Origin: Bauldia sp.
Lineage (GTDB): Bacteria; Pseudomonadota; Alphaproteobacteria; Rhizobiales; Kaistiaceae
Assembly: GCA_020442095.1 (NCBI GenBank)
Contig: JAGRKY010000078.1
Span: 1 to 43,851, forward strand
DNA: 43,851 nucleotides
Direction: 5' to 3'
Numbering within the stretch: position 1 is the stretch's first letter; the number at the start of each line of letters is the position of its first letter. This document shows, in pieces, positions 16,226 to 23,835 of this stretch. The notes beneath the pieces are model-generated. The model had not been told where the DNA came from. It was given only the letters and a program-made list of their open reading frames with translations, and did not search any database. The position numbers and the translations under genes were made by a program.

Positions 16226-17134
16226 ATGAAGCGCACGACACTCACGTTCGGTCCGCTGCTGTTCAACTGGACGCCCGACCGGTGGAGCGATTTCTACGCC
16301 CGCATCGCCGACGAGGCACCTGTCGATCGTGTCTGCCTCGGCGAGGTCGTCTGCTCCAAGCGGCTGCCCTTCTATGTCGACCGGATACCCGACGCGATCG
16401 AACGGCTGCGGCGGGCCGGCAAGACGGTGGTGTTGTCCTCGTTGGCGCTCGTCACCCTCCCCCGCGAGCGACAGGCGTCCGCCGACCTGGCCTCACTGGT
16501 CGGTATGGAAATCGAGGTCAACGACCTCACGATGCTGAGCCATCTCGATGAAGGTCAAGGTTTTGCGGTCGGTCCGCTGATCAACACCTACAATGAGGGG
16601 ACGCTCGTCTATCTCGCCAAGCGAGGCGCCACACACATCTGCCTGCCGCCGGAGCTGCCGCTGGCTTCGATCGAAACGCTCGCGTCAGCGGCAAAGCTCG
16701 CCGGAATCGAATCCGAGGTCTGGGCTTTCGGCCGCGTGCCGCTTGCGATCTCCGGGCGGTGCTATCACGCGCGCGTCCATGACCTGTCCAAGGACAATTG
16801 CCAATTCGTCTGCGGCGAAGACCTGGACGGCCTGAAAGTCGAGACGCTGGACGGCGAGGATTTCCTGGCGATCAACGGCGTGCAGACGCTCTCCTACACG
16901 CACTGCAACCTGCTTGGTTCCCTCGGCCGGCTGGTTGAAGCGGGCGTGACGTCGATCCGCCTGTCTCCGCACAGTTGCGACATGGTCGCGGTGGCCGAGC
17001 TTTTTCGCCAGGCGATCGACGGTCAGCTCGACGACGACAGCGTGTCGCGCGAAATCGCGACACTCCTTCCCGACGCCGATTTTTCCAACGGGTTTCTCGC
17101 TGGTCCGTATGGCGCCGCGTTCCAGCACGCGTAA
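16226..17134 (+). CDS. ubiV: UbiV, U32-family O2-independent ubiquinone hydroxylase subunit
   Basis: The 302-residue U32-family protein begins LTFGPLLFNWTPDRWSDFYARIADEAPVDRVCLGEVVCSKR, as UbiV does. The likely cluster ligands are Cys in DRVCLGEVVCSKR, Cys in SGRCYHAR and the pair in DNCQFVCGED. It partners UbiU as the second 4Fe-4S subunit of the oxygen-independent hydroxylase. It is the last gene of ubiTUV and ends 10 bp from the convergent stop of the Crp/Fnr regulator gene. Confidence 0.92.
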   Translation: MKRTTLTFGPLLFNWTPDRWSDFYARIADEAPVDRVCLGEVVCSKRLPFYVDRIPDAIERLRRAGKTVVLSSLALVTLPRERQASADLASLVGMEIEVNDLTMLSHLDEGQGFAVGPLINTYNEGTLVYLAKRGATHICLPPELPLASIETLASAAKLAGIESEVWAFGRVPLAISGRCYHARVHDLSKDNCQFVCGEDLDGLKVETLDGEDFLAINGVQTLSYTHCNLLGSLGRLVEAGVTSIRLSPHSCDMVAVAELFRQAIDGQLDDDSVSREIATLLPDADFSNGFLAGPYGAAFQHA

Positions 17135-17144
17135 GGCCGCATCG

Positions 17145-17879
17145 TCAATTCACACGCAGCGCGGCTCCATCCGCAAGGGCTTCGAGCCTGGGCAGATTTC
17201 GCAGGATCAGCCGCTGCCTTCCGTGTGAAATCAAGCCCGCCGATTCCCAAGTTCCCAACAACCTGCTGACCGTAAAGTGAGTCGTCCCCGCCATCCCCGC
17301 GATATCCTGGAGGGTGATCGGAAAATCTATCAGAACGCCGTCCGCCGACCGGCGTCCCGCCGTTTGACCGAGGCGCACAACGGCATGCGCGACGCGATGT
17401 TCGACGTCTTCCGTCGAAAGTTCCCTGATCCTCGCGTGGGCCTCCTGCACGTGCTGACCGAGGGAATGCAGGACACAGGTTGCCAGTGAAGGATGGCGGT
17501 CGACCATGTCGTCCCAGAGCGTCGAACTCCACGCCAGGACAACGCTGTTCGCGACAGCCGTCGCAGTGCCCGGATAACTGGATCGTCGCAGAGCTTTCGC
17601 CACGCCGAAGATCTCGCCGGGATGAACCAGGCGCACGACGATCTCCTGGCCGTGCGGCGTCACCTGAACGACCTTCAGCCGTCCCTCGAGAAGAAAGAAG
17701 AACCGGCTTCCGGGATCCCCCTGCCGGAAGACCGGCCGTCCCCGCTGAACCCGGAATACCCGCGCCGCACCGACAATCTCCTCCAGCTGCGGGCCGGGCA
17801 TTTCCCTGAACAGGTCAAACCGGCGGATCGATGCGCGGTCCACCTTCTGGCATGCGCGATCATGAGCGTGTGGTGACAT
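17145..17879 (-). CDS. Crp/Fnr-superfamily regulator, NnrR/DNR-like
   Basis: From ATG 17879 the product has 244 residues. The frame stays open upstream but without resemblance to the family. The cyclic-nucleotide-binding-type beta roll (FRQGDPGSRFFFLLEGRLKVVQVTPHGQEIVVRLVHPGEIFG) is followed by a dimer helix and a Crp-type HTH (ITLQDIAGMAGTTHFTVSRLLGTWESAGLI). The N-terminus has a single cysteine and lacks the spaced cysteines of O2-sensing FNR, pointing to an NnrR/DNR-type NO sensor. Location between ubiTUV and ftrABCD makes it the leading candidate for the TTGCTCC(A/C)GCGCAA boxes at 11979, 14621 and 18252. Confidence 0.85.
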   Translation of the reverse strand: MSPHAHDRACQKVDRASIRRFDLFREMPGPQLEEIVGAARVFRVQRGRPVFRQGDPGSRFFFLLEGRLKVVQVTPHGQEIVVRLVHPGEIFGVAKALRRSSYPGTATAVANSVVLAWSSTLWDDMVDRHPSLATCVLHSLGQHVQEAHARIRELSTEDVEHRVAHAVVRLGQTAGRRSADGVLIDFPITLQDIAGMAGTTHFTVSRLLGTWESAGLISHGRQRLILRNLPRLEALADGAALRVN

Positions 17880-18251
17880 GCGGTGTTGCTTTCCGTCTGG
17901 CCGACGCGCCGCGCCGGAGATGGCGCGACTTCCTTTCCGGTGGCCTTGCGCCACTCCGCTCCGCTGTCTGGTCGCACGATATCGCAGGCGGCAGAGGAAA
18001 AAGCTACTTTGAAACTCTTCTAAGTTATTGAATACACAGGATAATCTAAGGGCGTTGAGGGCGGTTATCAAGCCGTGAATCGGCGTGCATAGCGGCGACG
18101 CCTCGCCGCATCAAACACGCGAGGCGACAGGCCACAGTCATTCCCGGGGAGCCTGGGGTGACACGCCGACGAGCGGACGACGCCGGGGCGCTCTATTTGT
18201 TGAGATGAACAACCGGCCAGCTTTCGGCAATCCGGGATTACACATGGCTCC

Positions 18252-18265
18252 TTGCTCCAGCGCAA
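18252..18265 (+). promoter_or_regulatory. Fnr/NnrR-type box upstream of ftrA
   Basis: TTGCTCCAGCGCAA is identical to the complement of the box between ubiD and ubiT. It lies 82 bp upstream of the ftrA start, a distance suited to activation, and 34 bp upstream of the Fur-like site. Confidence 0.65.
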
Positions 18266-18299
18266 CGAAACGCAGGCCCCCCGAAGCCTAGATCGTTTC

Positions 18300-18320
18300 T
18301 GCAAATGAGCATCATTCGCA
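18300..18320. promoter_or_regulatory. Fur/Mur-type iron operator upstream of ftrA
   Basis: TGCAAATGA (18300-18308), GCA and TCATTCGCA (18312-18320) form a 21-bp inverted repeat with 8 of 9 pairs complementary. This resembles alphaproteobacterial Fur/Mur boxes. It ends 27 bp before the ftrA start, where a repressor would block transcription when iron is plentiful. Confidence 0.65.
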
Positions 18321-18347
18321 AGACATCCGGAAAGGTCGATAGCGATC

Positions 18348-18899
18348 ATGGACAGATTTCATTTCTCAGGAGCGCTCACAGCGACAGGCTTCATCATCCT
18401 CTCCGTCGGCGAGGCCTTTGCGATCGAATACCCGATCAGCGAGCCGCAGCATGGCGGCGGGCTTGAGGTCGCGGCGGTCTATCTGCAACCGATCGAGATG
18501 GATCCGCCCGGGGTTATGCGCCCTGCAGCCGACTCCGACATTCATCTCGAAGCCGACATCCACGCGCTCGCCGACAACCCGAACGGTTTCGGCGAGGGCG
18601 AGTGGATACCTTACCTGGTCGTCGAATTCGAACTGACCAAGGTTGGCAGCGACGAAAGCGTCTCCGGCCGGCTGATGCCCATGGTGGCCAGTGACGGCCC
18701 GCACTACGGCGACAACATCTCGCTCTTCGGCGCGGGCAGCTACCGGCTGAAGTTCACCGTCTCGCCGCCCAATGCCGACCCGATGGCGCACTTCGGCCGC
18801 CACATCGACAAGGAAACCGGCGTGGCCGCATGGTTCGAACCCTTCACCACCGAGTACGAGTTCACCTACGCCGGCACCGGAAAGAAGGGCGCTTACTAA
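18348..18899 (+). CDS. ftrA: FtrA/P19/Tp34-type periplasmic iron-binding protein
   Basis: The 183-residue protein has an N-terminal signal peptide (hydrophobic residues of about 8-25, cleavage near AFA-IEYP). The mature part has the P19/Tp34 fold: GLEVAAVYLQPIEM, then DIHLEADIHAL, EGEWIPYLVVEFEL and the metal-binding glutamate, methionine and histidine positions, with MAHFGRHIDKETG near the end. Homologues (FtrA, P19, FetP) bind Fe and Cu and feed ferrous iron to an Ftr1 permease. It is the first gene of ftrABCD and is preceded by a Fur-like box and an Fnr/NnrR-type box, consistent with induction under iron limitation and low oxygen. Confidence 0.88.
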   Translation: MDRFHFSGALTATGFIILSVGEAFAIEYPISEPQHGGGLEVAAVYLQPIEMDPPGVMRPAADSDIHLEADIHALADNPNGFGEGEWIPYLVVEFELTKVGSDESVSGRLMPMVASDGPHYGDNISLFGAGSYRLKFTVSPPNADPMAHFGRHIDKETGVAAWFEPFTTEYEFTYAGTGKKGAY

Positions 18900-18947
18900 G
18901 GCCAAGTCCGCACCAGAAGGCTCCCCGAGAGAGAAAGAGAGAGCAAG

Positions 18948-19289
18948 ATGCAGCTGCGCGCGCGCACGGTCGCCGCTTTGCTCGTTTCGACGCTGGCAGC
19001 GTCGGCGACCGCCCGCGCCGCGGAGTTGCCGACGTTTGTCCTGGAGATGAGCGACGGCACCCTCACCCCCGAACGGATCGAGATCCCGGCAAACACGCCG
19101 GTCAAGATCGTCCTACGCAACACCGGCTCGACGCCAGCGGAATTCGAATGCCTGCGACTGCACAAGGAGAAAGTGCTTGCACCGGGGGTGGAGTCCTTCG
19201 TCGTCATCCGCCGAGCCAAGCCCGGCGAATACCCGTTCTTCGACGAATTTCACCTTGAGACAGGACAGGGCGTCATCGTGGCGCGCTGA
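18948..19289 (+). CDS. ftrB: FtrB, periplasmic cupredoxin-like protein of iron uptake
   Basis: The 113-residue exported protein has a signal peptide cleaved near ARA-AELP. The remainder is a small cupredoxin-like domain (EMSDGTLTPERIEIPANTPVKIVLRN, then TPAEFECLRLHKEKVLAPG and RAKPGEYPFFDEFHLETGQG). FtrB is thought to oxidise ferrous iron in the periplasm before uptake by FtrC. A GAGAGAAAGAGAGAG purine run directly precedes the start. The order ftrA-B-C-D is canonical. Confidence 0.83.
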   Translation: MQLRARTVAALLVSTLAASATARAAELPTFVLEMSDGTLTPERIEIPANTPVKIVLRNTGSTPAEFECLRLHKEKVLAPGVESFVVIRRAKPGEYPFFDEFHLETGQGVIVAR

Positions 19290-19298
19290 GTTTCAGTC

Positions 19299-20135
19299 AT
19301 GTTCGCACAGACTTTTCTCATCGTTTGGCGTGAGAGCGTCGAGGCGCTGCTCGTGGTCGGCATCCTCCACGCCTGGCTCGTGCGCGACCCCGGCGGGCGA
19401 CGCGCGATCCGCTACCTCTGGGGCGGGGTGGTCGCCGGGCTGGGCGGCGCGGTGGCGTTGTCGATCGTCCTGATGCGCCTCGGCGCGATTCTACCGCCCG
19501 AAGGCCAGGATTACTTCCAGGCGGGACTGATCCTGACGGCGGCGGCGCTGATCGTCCAGATGGTCTTCTGGATGCGTCGTCACGGCGCTGCGCTGAAATG
19601 GCACCTGGAGGAGCAACTCACCACCCAATTGCGATACGGCCGGCTGTGGGGAGTCTTCGTCATCGCCCTGATCGCGGTGATCCGCGAGGGCGCCGAGACG
19701 GTGATCTTCCTCTATGGCGTTCTCGCCGCCTCGCAGGGCACGAGCGGCGAGGTCGTCGCGGGCATCGCCGTCGCGCTGACCGTGGCGGCGGCTACCTATG
19801 CCGCGGTGCAGTTGGGTGGACGCTATCTTTCGTGGCGGCTGTTCTTTCGCCTGACCGAAGCGATGCTGCTGCTCCTGGCCTGCGCCCTGCTCGTCAAGGG
19901 CGTCGACCATCTCGTCTCCCTCGGGTTGCTTCCCTACGCCGACCCTCTCTGGGATACGTCGCCCCTGCTCGACGATATGTCGCCCTTCGGCGGGATCGTG
20001 GCCGATCTGACCGGCTACCGGGCTGTCCCTGACCGGGTGACCGTGGCAACCTGGGTTCTCTACTGGAGCGCGATCGTCGCCGGCTGCCGCGCACAGACCC
20101 GGCGCATGCGCGAATTGGCGCACAAGACCGCATGA
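19299..20135 (+). CDS. ftrC: FtrC, Ftr1-family iron permease
   Basis: The 278-residue polytopic membrane protein has both iron-coordinating RExxE motifs of the Ftr1/OFeT family: RESVE near residue 11 in helix 1 and REGAE about 120 residues later. Seven hydrophobic helices can be seen. It moves iron across the inner membrane, working with FtrA, FtrB and FtrD. The start is 9 bp after ftrB, and its stop overlaps the ftrD ATG (ATGA at 20132-20135). Confidence 0.92.
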   Translation: MFAQTFLIVWRESVEALLVVGILHAWLVRDPGGRRAIRYLWGGVVAGLGGAVALSIVLMRLGAILPPEGQDYFQAGLILTAAALIVQMVFWMRRHGAALKWHLEEQLTTQLRYGRLWGVFVIALIAVIREGAETVIFLYGVLAASQGTSGEVVAGIAVALTVAAATYAAVQLGGRYLSWRLFFRLTEAMLLLLACALLVKGVDHLVSLGLLPYADPLWDTSPLLDDMSPFGGIVADLTGYRAVPDRVTVATWVLYWSAIVAGCRAQTRRMRELAHKTA

Positions 20136-21562
20136 ACCAGATCCTGCCGATCGACACACTGCGGCAAACCTCGGAAGACGCTGCCTGTGAACCCCGACAG
20201 CGCGGCTTGCCGGCGATCGGCAATTGGCTCCGTCTCCATCAGCGGGCCATGCGCCGCCTGCAGTGGGGCATGGTCGTCATCTACGCCGTCCTGCTGATCG
20301 TGCCGGCGATCGTCCCGCTGCCGGGCCGCTCCGCACAGATCTGGAACGACATATCTCTCGCCGCGCAGTTCGTATTCTGGGGCGTATGGTGGCCGGGCGT
20401 GCTGATCAGCATGGTGCTATTCGGGCGGTTGTGGTGCGGAATCCTTTGCCCCGAAGGCGCGCTCAGCGAAATGGCGAGTCGCCACGGCCGAGGCCGGGCG
20501 ATTCCCCGTTGGATTCGCTGGCCGGGCTGGCCCTTTGCCGCCTTCGTGCTGACGACCGTCTATGGTCAGATGATCAGCGTCTTTCAGTATCCTTTGCCGG
20601 CGCTGCTCATTCTCGGCGGATCGACGGTCGCGGCTGTCCAGGTCGGCTATCTCTATGGCCGCAACCATCGTGTCTGGTGCCGCTATCTTTGTCCGGTCAA
20701 CGGCGTGTTCGGTCTCTTGGCGAAGCTCGCCCCGCTGCACTACGGGGTCGACCGGACACGATGGCAGCATTGCCCGCCGCATGCCGGCCCGACGAAACAC
20801 GTCGTTTGCGCGCCGATGGTGCCGCTGAGAATGATGGAAAGCGCATCGCCCTGCCACATGTGCGGGCGCTGCTCCGGATTCCGTAACGCCATCGAACTCG
20901 CGGCGCGACCGCCCGGCTCGGAAATCGTCACCGTCAGCGCGCGAACCGCGTCTCTCTGGGACAGCCTGTTGATCATCGTCGGGCTGATGGGCGTCGCGGT
21001 CGGCGCGTTCCATTGGGCATCCTCCCCATGGTTTGTCGCCGCCAAGCAGTGGGTGGCGACGCGACTGGTCCGGGAAGGCGTGGTCTGGCCACTGGAGCAG
21101 AACCTGCCCTGGTGGATATTGACGAACTATCCGGACCGCAACGATGTGTTGACTGTCCTGGATGGTGCGGTTCTGCTCGCCTACATTGCCGCGACAACCG
21201 CCGTGATGACTGCGGCGGTCGGACTGCCGCTCGCGGCGGGGACACGCATCCTGGGTCGCTGGCGCTGGCAGCGCTTCCACCATCTGGCGCACGGCCTCCT
21301 GCCCGTTGCCGCGTGCGGCGTCATTCTCGGCCTGTCTACGCACTCGGTCGGCCTCCTGCGTAGTGAAGGCCTCCCCCTGCTTTGGGTCGACAAGGCAAGA
21401 GCCGCGGCTCTTGTCGGCTCGTCCGCCTGGAGCGCGTACCTGATGTGGCGGATCGCAAGGCGCTACCGAAAGGGCCTTTTCGGTGCTAGCGCGACCGTGT
21501 TCGGCGCCGGCGCGATCGTCGCAGGGAACCTTCCATGGGTCTTGTTGTTCGGGGTCTGGTAA
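20132..21562 (+). CDS. ftrD: FtrD, NapH/NosR-like 4Fe-4S membrane protein
   Basis: The 476-residue membrane protein has about six helices and three cysteine clusters. WCGILCPEGALSE and WCRYLCPVNGVFG are the NapH/NosR-type CxxxCP motifs, and SPCHMCGRCSGFRNAI is a third partial cluster site. In Ftr systems this protein is proposed to accept or deliver electrons so that imported iron is reduced. It is the last ftr gene. No clear terminator follows, and the base composition drops sharply just after it. Confidence 0.85.
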   Translation: MNQILPIDTLRQTSEDAACEPRQRGLPAIGNWLRLHQRAMRRLQWGMVVIYAVLLIVPAIVPLPGRSAQIWNDISLAAQFVFWGVWWPGVLISMVLFGRLWCGILCPEGALSEMASRHGRGRAIPRWIRWPGWPFAAFVLTTVYGQMISVFQYPLPALLILGGSTVAAVQVGYLYGRNHRVWCRYLCPVNGVFGLLAKLAPLHYGVDRTRWQHCPPHAGPTKHVVCAPMVPLRMMESASPCHMCGRCSGFRNAIELAARPPGSEIVTVSARTASLWDSLLIIVGLMGVAVGAFHWASSPWFVAAKQWVATRLVREGVVWPLEQNLPWWILTNYPDRNDVLTVLDGAVLLAYIAATTAVMTAAVGLPLAAGTRILGRWRWQRFHHLAHGLLPVAACGVILGLSTHSVGLLRSEGLPLLWVDKARAAALVGSSAWSAYLMWRIARRYRKGLFGASATVFGAGAIVAGNLPWVLLFGVW

Positions 21563-21929
21563 GACTCCTACCTCGCGCTCACTCAATCAGGACAACGCCC
21601 AGTCAATACAGCTGGATCGCAAACATATACACAAAGCATCCCTTGATTTTTTTGAAAACATTAAAAAAAACAGAGAAGAAATAAGGTCGATTTATCGAAA
21701 TTGGCCACATGTACTATGATTGTATTCTCAGGCCTGGCTGATTGATGGTTTAAGATAACCATTCCACCCTTGCAGCGTCGCGAAGAAACGGTTCAAAGTT
21801 TCGTCGCTTAGGTCCACCAAATCCAAGTCTCTATGAATGTCTGGTGTGACAGTCAGGCAGATCGGCGGCCAGACGTCGCGCGGGGGTTTCCGTGCAGCCG
21901 TTTGCCCTGGGCCTGGACGAGCGCTTCGT
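21563..21929. other. Gap with an AT-rich scar and short orphan reading frames
   Basis: From about 21600 to 21720 the sequence becomes AT-rich, with homopolymers TTTTTTT and AAAAAAAA, unlike its surroundings. On the plus strand a fragment reading RKHIHKASLDFFENIKKNRE and continuing to WPHVL ends at TGA 21717-21719 but has no plausible start. On the minus strand an open stretch ends at 21728-21730 and reads like a protein end (TPDIHRDLDLVDLSDETLNRF, then GWNGYLKPSISQ). I recognise neither. They look like remnants at the junction between the ftr operon and the catabolic island. Confidence 0.5.
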
Positions 21930-23717
21930 TCAGTTCCCCCTCGCCCGCGGCTCGTAACCGAGCTTGGAGGATAGCCTCTGCGTGACGCGGAGCAGCGTCG
22001 ACGCGAACAAGCCTTCGGGTGAACCGGCGAAAGCCTCCACAGGTCCGATCAGGGTGACCGCCATCTGCAATTGCCCCACGTGGTCGAATACGGGCGCGGA
22101 CAGGGCGTTGATGCCCGGAATGGGCGACTCCTTGATCGTGGCCAGGCCGCTCGTGCGGATCGCCTCCAGTTCCGGCTTGAGCGACCGGTAGCTCACGGTG
22201 GACCCGATCCGGCGCGAGCGGCGGCTGTCGGCCTGCTCCGCCTTTATCGTTTCACGGATCAGACTCTCCGGAAGGAAGGCGCCGAAGACCCTCCCCGTTG
22301 CCGTGCCCGTTACGGAATACACGGTCCCGGCCCGGGTGCTGATATGGACCTGATCGGCACCCTCACATACCTGGATGACGGTTGGACCGAAGGTGCCCCA
22401 GATGGCGAGCGCTACCGTCAATCCTGTTTCGGCGGCCAGCTCGACGATGGTGTTGGCGGCAGTCCGGAGCGGGTCGAAGCTTCGCATCCGGGCGATGGCA
22501 AGCTGTAGCGGAAAAGGTCCCAGCCGGTAGAGACCGGACTCGGTGTCCTGCTCGACGATCCCCGAATGGCGAAAACTGACGAGATAGGCGTGGGCCTGGG
22601 CCGGCGCGATTTCGGCGCGCTTCGCGAGGTCACGGAGCATCATCGGCCGGGCGTCCTCCACCAAGGCATTGAGGAGTCGCGCGCCCACTTCGATCGACTG
22701 GACGCCGCGCCCTTCGGTCGCCTGGCTGTCCAATCCGGGCGTCCATCCCGGATTCGTCCTGTGCGGAAGCTCGGAAAGCTCGCCGCCGTTTCGCGAACGG
22801 GAGCCTTGTTCGTCATTCGGCGAGGCCGTGGACAATTGACGGCAAAGAGAGAGGAGACGTTTGAGATGCTCCCCCTCGCCGTCGAGCTTCAGCATATCGG
22901 GGGTACCGATGATGGTGAGGGCCAGCAGGATGTCGCCGTTCGTGTCGAATACGGGGGCGGCGACCGCATTGATGCCGGGCACGGGGCGGCCCGCCGTCGT
23001 GGCAAACCCCTGTTCCCGGATGGTGGCGAAGTCGGCCTCCAGCTCTTCCCGCGTCGCCCGGGTATTTGCACCCTGGTTCACGACCGATCCGCTCAGCTCG
23101 GCGGCGAGGCGGTCCTCGACGAAGCGCTTGCTGGACAACGCGACGAACAGCCGCCCACTGGCGGTGCCGGTCACCGAGAACTGGGTCCCCTCGCGGATAT
23201 TGAGGTTGAGTTGCCGGGCGCCCTCCTGCACCTGTATCACCGTGGGCGCCTGCGGCCCCCAGACGACAACGCAGACCATCAGCTCGGTCTCCTTGCAGAG
23301 ATCGATCGCCGCGTCGCTGGCTCTTGCGAGCGGCGAATAGCTGCGCATCCGGGCCATGCCCAATCGCATTGCAAGCGGGCCAAGGCTGTAGAGCCCGCTG
23401 AGCGCGTCCTGCTCGACCAGGTCGATTCGACGAAAACTCGCGAGGTAGGCATGGGCCTGGGCGGGAGCGAGATTGGCCTTTTCCGCGAGATCTCGGAGGA
23501 TCATGGGCCGGCCGGCTTCGACGAGCACCGCAAGCAAACGGTGCCCAACCTCCACGGACTGGATTCCTCGTCCTCTCGTCTTGGCTTTGGCAAGCGCGGT
23601 CACGTCGTCACCGGATTGGCAGGAAGTGTCAGACAGGCAGCTGGACAAAATATTAGCACACGGAGGACCGCGCCCCGGAAGGCCGTGATCGGCGGCGCCG
23701 TAATTTTCCACTGGCAT
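21930..23717 (-). CDS. Double IclR-family regulator (two complete IclR modules in one chain)
   Basis: The 595-residue chain is about twice the normal IclR length. Module 1 (residues of about 49-298) starts GRGIQSVEVGHRLLAVLVE with HTH segment RDLAEKANLAPAQAHAYL, and module 2 (about 339-588) starts GRGVQSIEVGARLLNALVE with RDLAKRAEIAPAQAHAYL. Each has its own effector domain (PTVIQVQEG and PTVIQVCEG; SVTGTASGRLF and SVTGTATGRVF; PVPGINAVAAPVFD and PIPGINALSAPVFD). The linker is about 40 residues, polar and Gly/Ser/Pro-rich. No stop or frameshift separates them. The start is uncertain: ATG 23717 adds about 48 unconserved residues and lies 5 bp from the shared 16-bp element, while a GTG near 23603 is possible. 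It is the presumed regulator of the island. Confidence 0.9.
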   Translation of the reverse strand: MPVENYGAADHGLPGRGPPCANILSSCLSDTSCQSGDDVTALAKAKTRGRGIQSVEVGHRLLAVLVEAGRPMILRDLAEKANLAPAQAHAYLASFRRIDLVEQDALSGLYSLGPLAMRLGMARMRSYSPLARASDAAIDLCKETELMVCVVVWGPQAPTVIQVQEGARQLNLNIREGTQFSVTGTASGRLFVALSSKRFVEDRLAAELSGSVVNQGANTRATREELEADFATIREQGFATTAGRPVPGINAVAAPVFDTNGDILLALTIIGTPDMLKLDGEGEHLKRLLSLCRQLSTASPNDEQGSRSRNGGELSELPHRTNPGWTPGLDSQATEGRGVQSIEVGARLLNALVEDARPMMLRDLAKRAEIAPAQAHAYLVSFRHSGIVEQDTESGLYRLGPFPLQLAIARMRSFDPLRTAANTIVELAAETGLTVALAIWGTFGPTVIQVCEGADQVHISTRAGTVYSVTGTATGRVFGAFLPESLIRETIKAEQADSRRSRRIGSTVSYRSLKPELEAIRTSGLATIKESPIPGINALSAPVFDHVGQLQMAVTLIGPVEAFAGSPEGLFASTLLRVTQRLSSKLGYEPRARGN

Positions 23718-23722
23718 ATCAT

Positions 23723-23738
23723 TTCGTTAATTGCAAAT
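23723..23738 (+). promoter_or_regulatory. Island operator A (iclR / flavoprotein divergent promoter)
   Basis: TTCGTTAATTGCAAAT is the best match to the element found in every promoter region of the island (consensus TTCGTNATTNGCAAAT). It lies 5 bp before the longest iclR start and about 100 bp before the flavoprotein gene, so it could serve autoregulation as well as control of the enzyme gene. Confidence 0.65.
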
Positions 23739-23835
23739 ATCGCGCGCCCTGCGATCACCCGTCTTCTTTCGACTTGCCCGGTGCGGTCAGTCCCGGAATT
23801 CGCAGGTACCAGAGGTCCGACCGTGTCTAAGCGAA

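Larger units (their letters stand above)
17880..18347. other. 468-bp intergenic region between the Crp/Fnr gene and ftrA
   Basis: No convincing gene is present. The right third holds the Fnr/NnrR-type box and a Fur-like palindrome listed separately. Near 18019-18047 an AT-rich block has TTATTG...GATAA between two copies of TCTAAG, which may be part of the regulator's own promoter. TTGTT-N6-AACAA lies at about 18199-18214 but does not fit the 14-bp Fnr spacing. Confidence 0.5.

Noticed and set aside
18199..18214. TTGTT-N6-AACAA as a further Fnr box
   Set aside because: The spacing gives 16 bases instead of the 14 of TTG-N8-CAA sites, and it is unlike the three matching boxes.
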